Under the pieces are notes generated by a model that had not been told where the DNA came from, searched no databases, and saw nothing but the letters and a program-made list of their open reading frames with translations. Shown one piece after another: positions 3,819 to 6,120 of a stretch of DNA of 6,120 bases. The stretch spans positions 1-6,120 of the forward strand of contig JAGKXD010000162.1 in NCBI GenBank assembly GCA_021151525.1, read 5' to 3'. The translations under genes were made by a program, and so were the position numbers. The DNA is from Cellvibrionaceae bacterium. GTDB taxonomy: Bacteria; Pseudomonadota; Gammaproteobacteria; Pseudomonadales; Cellvibrionaceae. How positions within the stretch are numbered: position 1 is the stretch's first letter; every line of letters begins with the position of its first letter.

Positions 3819-4799
3819 TCACTCCACAATCGGATCAAGCCGCTGTTTAAGCGAATCCGCACTACCCTTCTCGCCACCAAAATCGCCGGATTGATCCGGC
3901 TTTTTTGTTTTTAATGGCGAACCATTATCCGTGTACTCGTGCGTGTGGTCTTTCGCGGTGTTGGCAATATCAGAAACAACCTGTATTAACTCGCTGAGAA
4001 TTTTTAAAACGTTTTCTCCTTCACTGCCAAGCCAAACCTTGCCGCCGTTTTTCACTTTAATCAGCTGTTTAACTTGTGCGAATGAATCAGCAATATTGCC
4101 GACTCGCTGAACTAAATCATGGGCCACCTTATTTTTTTGATCGTGCGCTGCAACAATTTTCAAATCACCAACCGCACTCAAATGCAAAGCACCGCCGCTT
4201 AATAATTTCAACGCACCAAGCGCTTCAATAATTTTAATGCCGCCAACTTCCTCGGTGCTGTGTTGTGAAACTTTGGTGTGCTGCAATTGCGTTTCAACAG
4301 CGGCCACATAGCTTTTAATTTCATGCAGCAATGCACTATCTGAAATGGTGGCGAAGGTTTCGCGGCTCCAATTGCCGTGAATATCGGCGCGCTGGCTAAC
4401 GCCCGGCGCAGCCTGCATCAAAAGCTCACCAGCCAATAATGGGGGAACACTTAATCCATCGGCCAGCACCGTGCGAATAAACGGCTTATTAGGCAGGCCA
4501 TAGGCAAACGCGAGTTCCACTATTGAACCAGGTGAAGGGAACCCAAACATGCCACGTTCTAAACCCGCACAGGAAGCCGGTAGCGGTACGGCGCGAAAAA
4601 TGGGGAATCGTGTATCGGGTTTGTCGTCTTCGTCCAGCACGCACACGTCTACGGCGTAACGTGGGCGAAATTGTTCGCAGACCTCAACCGTGTGTAGCGG
4701 ATCGCTAATCGCTTCAACACGCGCCAACATAGGTAAATGCAAATTACCCGGCAACTCCGTGTTGTGGCGCATGATTATATCGTCGATTTGTTTGTCCAC
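3819..4799 (-). CDS. Phage tail spike / baseplate assembly protein, gpV/gp45-like
   Basis: This 326-aa protein should form the trimeric spike at the tip of a contractile tail tube, which punctures the target cell envelope. After a short N-terminal leader, residues about 22-115 look like the OB-fold domain of gpV/gp45-type spikes, with the typical ending RGMFGFPSPGSIVELAFAYG followed by KPFIRTVLADG. Residues about 135-265 contain short glycine-punctuated hydrophobic strands (VGGIKIIEALGALKLLSGGA and LHLSAVGDLKIVA) as expected of an intertwined beta-helix. A DHTHEY motif (His285-His287) near the end is reminiscent of the metal-binding HxH of phage spike tips, but it is not at the extreme C-terminus. 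The called start is GTG at 4799 with GGGGGAA as binding site, overlapping the hub gene by 25 bases. An ATG at codon 10 (4772), just after the hub stop, is possible but lacks a clear binding site. Confidence 0.82.
   Translation of the reverse strand: MDKQIDDIIMRHNTELPGNLHLPMLARVEAISDPLHTVEVCEQFRPRYAVDVCVLDEDDKPDTRFPIFRAVPLPASCAGLERGMFGFPSPGSIVELAFAYGLPNKPFIRTVLADGLSVPPLLAGELLMQAAPGVSQRADIHGNWSRETFATISDSALLHEIKSYVAAVETQLQHTKVSQHSTEEVGGIKIIEALGALKLLSGGALHLSAVGDLKIVAAHDQKNKVAHDLVQRVGNIADSFAQVKQLIKVKNGGKVWLGSEGENVLKILSELIQVVSDIANTAKDHTHEYTDNGSPLKTKKPDQSGDFGGEKGSADSLKQRLDPIVE
3885..3910 (+). terminator. Intrinsic terminator of the plus-strand cassette, inside the converging spike gene
   Basis: GCCGGA (3885-3890), loop TTGA and TCCGGC (3895-3900) form a perfect 6-bp GC-rich stem followed at once by TTTTTTGTTTTT. 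This is a textbook Rho-independent terminator read on the plus strand, about 70 bases after the last plus-strand frame. It lies antisense within the 3' end of the spike gene, where it encodes part of the KTKKPDQSGDF stretch. Confidence 0.78.
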
Positions 4800-5500
4800 T
4801 CATTCCCCCACGGGCTAGCCTGCCAACCAATTTTCATTTTCACATCACTCAACTGTAAGCTGGTGATTATATTTCCGCTTGTTAATTTAATGCCGGGGCG
4901 CATAGACGGTTCAGCGGGAATTTCGGCGGTATCTGCAACACCGCTTTTTTCTTGAAACTTAATCGGCAAATCAAGTACTGCATTCGCCCAATAACTATGC
5001 TCCCAGCTGCCGACAAATATTTTTCCATCGCCTTGCTGCTGCCAAATCATATTTGGAATTCTGAAAACCCGAGCGAGTGAATCCATTGCGTGGTAGCCAC
5101 CGGCTACAGACATAAAGGCTGGCGCTTTCTTATCAGCATAAGGCTGGTCTGGCACAACAAACTGCAAACCTGTTTTGTCGGTAATTGCAGATAACACCTG
5201 TTTTAGTGTTACGTTTCGTAAACTCAACGGTAAAATCTGATTTAAAACACTCGTTAATTCCCGACAAAATATATTTTGTTGTTTTTCGTCAACCTTAAAA
5301 CAGGTTTCAACAATGCCGGTAAAAAACAAATGCAAATTGCTTGGGTCGTATCCAGCAGAATATTTAACGAGGCCGCTCACTTTCTCATTTGATAAAATAC
5401 TAAATGCAGCTCTGCCGGGGCTTTTAAGGCTTAGCTGCACATCATCAGTATTAATCAAATACTGCTTATCATTAACGGTCAGTAATTTTGTGAGTTTCAT
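4775..5500 (-). CDS. Phage tail hub protein (gp27/gpD-like baseplate hub)
   Basis: This is a 241-aa protein between the baseplate complex gene and the spike gene, the usual place of the hub that joins the tail tube to the spike. The N-terminal part (MKLTKLLTVNDKQYLI; SPGRAAFSIL; LHLFFTGIV) looks like the beta-barrel of gp27-type hubs. The middle, LRNVTLKQVLSAITDKTGLQ (about 94-113), matches the helical segment common to this group. GGYHAMDSLARVFRIPNMIW followed by QQQGDGKIFVGSW (about 134-166) is highly characteristic. It is somewhat shorter than P2 gpD. The ATG at 5500 overlaps the stop of the upstream gene by 4 bases (ATGA), and the 3' end overlaps the spike gene by 25 bases, so translation is tightly coupled. 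The family call is by recalled resemblance and gene order. Confidence 0.78.
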   Translation of the reverse strand: MKLTKLLTVNDKQYLINTDDVQLSLKSPGRAAFSILSNEKVSGLVKYSAGYDPSNLHLFFTGIVETCFKVDEKQQNIFCRELTSVLNQILPLSLRNVTLKQVLSAITDKTGLQFVVPDQPYADKKAPAFMSVAGGYHAMDSLARVFRIPNMIWQQQGDGKIFVGSWEHSYWANAVLDLPIKFQEKSGVADTAEIPAEPSMRPGIKLTSGNIITSLQLSDVKMKIGWQASPWGNEWTNKSTI

Positions 5501-6009
5501 ACAGAAGGCTTAAAAAGGTTATCGCCAAATAAAAGGATTTTTTCAAAGCCGGTTAGCTCTTTAGATGAGTCACCAACATCAACACCATCCGCAGATTGAA
5601 TTTGTGTTGTTTTTGTGGTGGTTCGTTGCTCTGCCTTTTCAGGCACACTGTTGTATTCCACTAGCGAAAAACTTACGCGCCACGCTTTCAAACTCATATC
5701 ATCCGCAACGGTAAAGTTTTTCGCAAAAGTCACTTTGCGAATATTCATCGCATTGCAAAGTGGGTCTGTAACTGTGTAAGTCGTTAAGGAACCATCTGTA
5801 CCTGTTGATTCTGCAATTGAAGTGAGCGCCGTTAAATCGCTCGCATTAACGTGTGGAATTAAAAGGTTTACCGATACAGCCTTAGGCTTAATGCCTTTGT
5901 GTGCAGATTCAGTAGAGCTAGTCTGCGCACCCAAGCTGGATGCATCAAACTCCATATCCACTGAAATTTTAAATTCCTTATTGGGAACCGTGTAATTGTT
6001 GAGCCGCAT
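5497..6009 (-). CDS. Phage baseplate complex protein
   Basis: This is a 170-aa protein from ATG 6009 (MRLNNYTVPNKEFKISVDM). The frame continues upstream to 6066, but ATG 6009 sits in a TAATG overlap with the preceding stop and matches the start expected for the family, so I prefer it. Recognisable parts are the opening strand pair, then AQTSSTESAHKGIKPKAVSV, LLIPHVNASDLTALTSIAES, YTVTDPLCNAMNIRKVTFA and the closing WRVSFSLVEYNSVPEKAEQ. These follow the layout I associate with proteins annotated as baseplate complex protein in prophages of Pseudomonas and relatives. After about residue 130 the tail is low-complexity and threonine-rich (RTTTKTTQ), probably disordered. It is likely a connector between the tape-measure end of the tail and the hub. 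The stop overlaps the hub start by 4 bases. Confidence 0.72.
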   Translation of the reverse strand: MRLNNYTVPNKEFKISVDMEFDASSLGAQTSSTESAHKGIKPKAVSVNLLIPHVNASDLTALTSIAESTGTDGSLTTYTVTDPLCNAMNIRKVTFAKNFTVADDMSLKAWRVSFSLVEYNSVPEKAEQRTTTKTTQIQSADGVDVGDSSKELTGFEKILLFGDNLFKPSV

Positions 6010-6120
6010 TAAAACATGCCTCTTATATTTTCCAGAGAGCCTACATCGCCCGTAATGACCAAGCAAACGGACAAGGGGCTATCATAACCAAGGCCAGAAC
6101 TAAGTAACTCGCGCTTAATG
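6009..6120 (-). CDS. C-terminus of an unidentified protein in the tail module (partial)
   Basis: Only the last 36 codons are inside the window. They read IKRELLSSGLGYDSP near the left part and VITGDVGSLENIRGMF at the end. The stop TAA (6011-6009 on the minus strand) overlaps the next ATG by one base (TAATG), so the gene belongs to the same operon as the baseplate and hub genes. The visible part does not identify a family. From gene order it should be a tail or baseplate component. Confidence 0.6.
   Translation of the reverse strand, partial: IKRELLSSGLGYDSPLSVCLVITGDVGSLENIRGMF

Noticed and set aside
2767..3830. Integron gene cassettes with attC sites
   Set aside because: Several small plus-strand genes and palindromes suggested it, but no paired RYYYAAC/GTTRRRY core sites flank the genes.
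6010..6066. N-terminal extension of the baseplate complex gene
   Set aside because: It overlaps the end of the upstream gene by many codons; ATG 6009 gives a TAATG coupling and the expected family start.
1..6120. CRISPR array, rRNA or insertion sequence
   Set aside because: No regularly spaced repeats, no rRNA sequence, and no transposase or terminal inverted repeats with target duplication were found.

Overview
The window looks like a gammaproteobacterial chromosome at the junction between ordinary chromosome and a mobile or accessory region. The evidence is a Pro-Arg-His tRNA cluster with encoded CCA ends, sigma70-type promoters with GC-rich discriminators, and a LexA-type box of the E. 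coli/gammaproteobacterial form. A relative of Cellvibrio or Pseudomonas is possible, but the genus cannot be fixed from sequence alone.

Layout: (1) 1-226 is AT-rich and shows no gene. (2) 227-721 on the minus strand is a flavin reductase of the FMN-binding split-barrel family. (3) 878-1238 on the plus strand is a tRNA operon, Pro(TGG)-Arg(TCT)-His(GTG), with a recognisable promoter and probably a weak terminator. (4) 1239-1657 is intergenic. It holds a perfect tandem 11-bp repeat (GTGGGCACCAA x2), of a kind often seen between a tRNA attachment site and an island integrase, and ends in a promoter overlapped by a LexA-like box. (5) 1658-2766 on the plus strand is a two-gene, probably SOS-controlled operon: an unrecognised 149-aa protein and a YedK/HMCES-type protein that crosslinks to abasic sites in single-stranded DNA. 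(6) 2801-3814 on the plus strand is a compact cassette rich in inverted repeats. It has a promoter with a palindrome in its spacer, a strong leader hairpin, a 95-aa protein resembling part of a type I restriction specificity (HsdS) subunit, a GNRA-capped hairpin, a 136-aa protein with a putative DNA-binding C-terminus, and a 48-aa ORF that could instead be a structured RNA. A good intrinsic terminator for this strand lies inside the 3' end of the converging gene. (7) 3819-6120 on the minus strand is a translationally coupled tail/baseplate module of a contractile-tail phage or tailocin: the C-terminus of an unidentified protein, a baseplate complex protein, a tail hub protein and a gpV/gp45-like spike.

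Inference: the stretch from just after tRNA-His to the right edge is probably a prophage or island inserted next to tRNA-His. The tail genes would be late structural genes, and the plus-strand genes between them and the tRNA would be accessory (DNA-damage or defence/regulation) cargo near one end. No integrase, transposase or CRISPR array is visible, and the second attachment copy would lie outside the window. The parts most worth following up are the SOS operon with its unknown partner of YedK and the hairpin-rich HsdS-like cassette.
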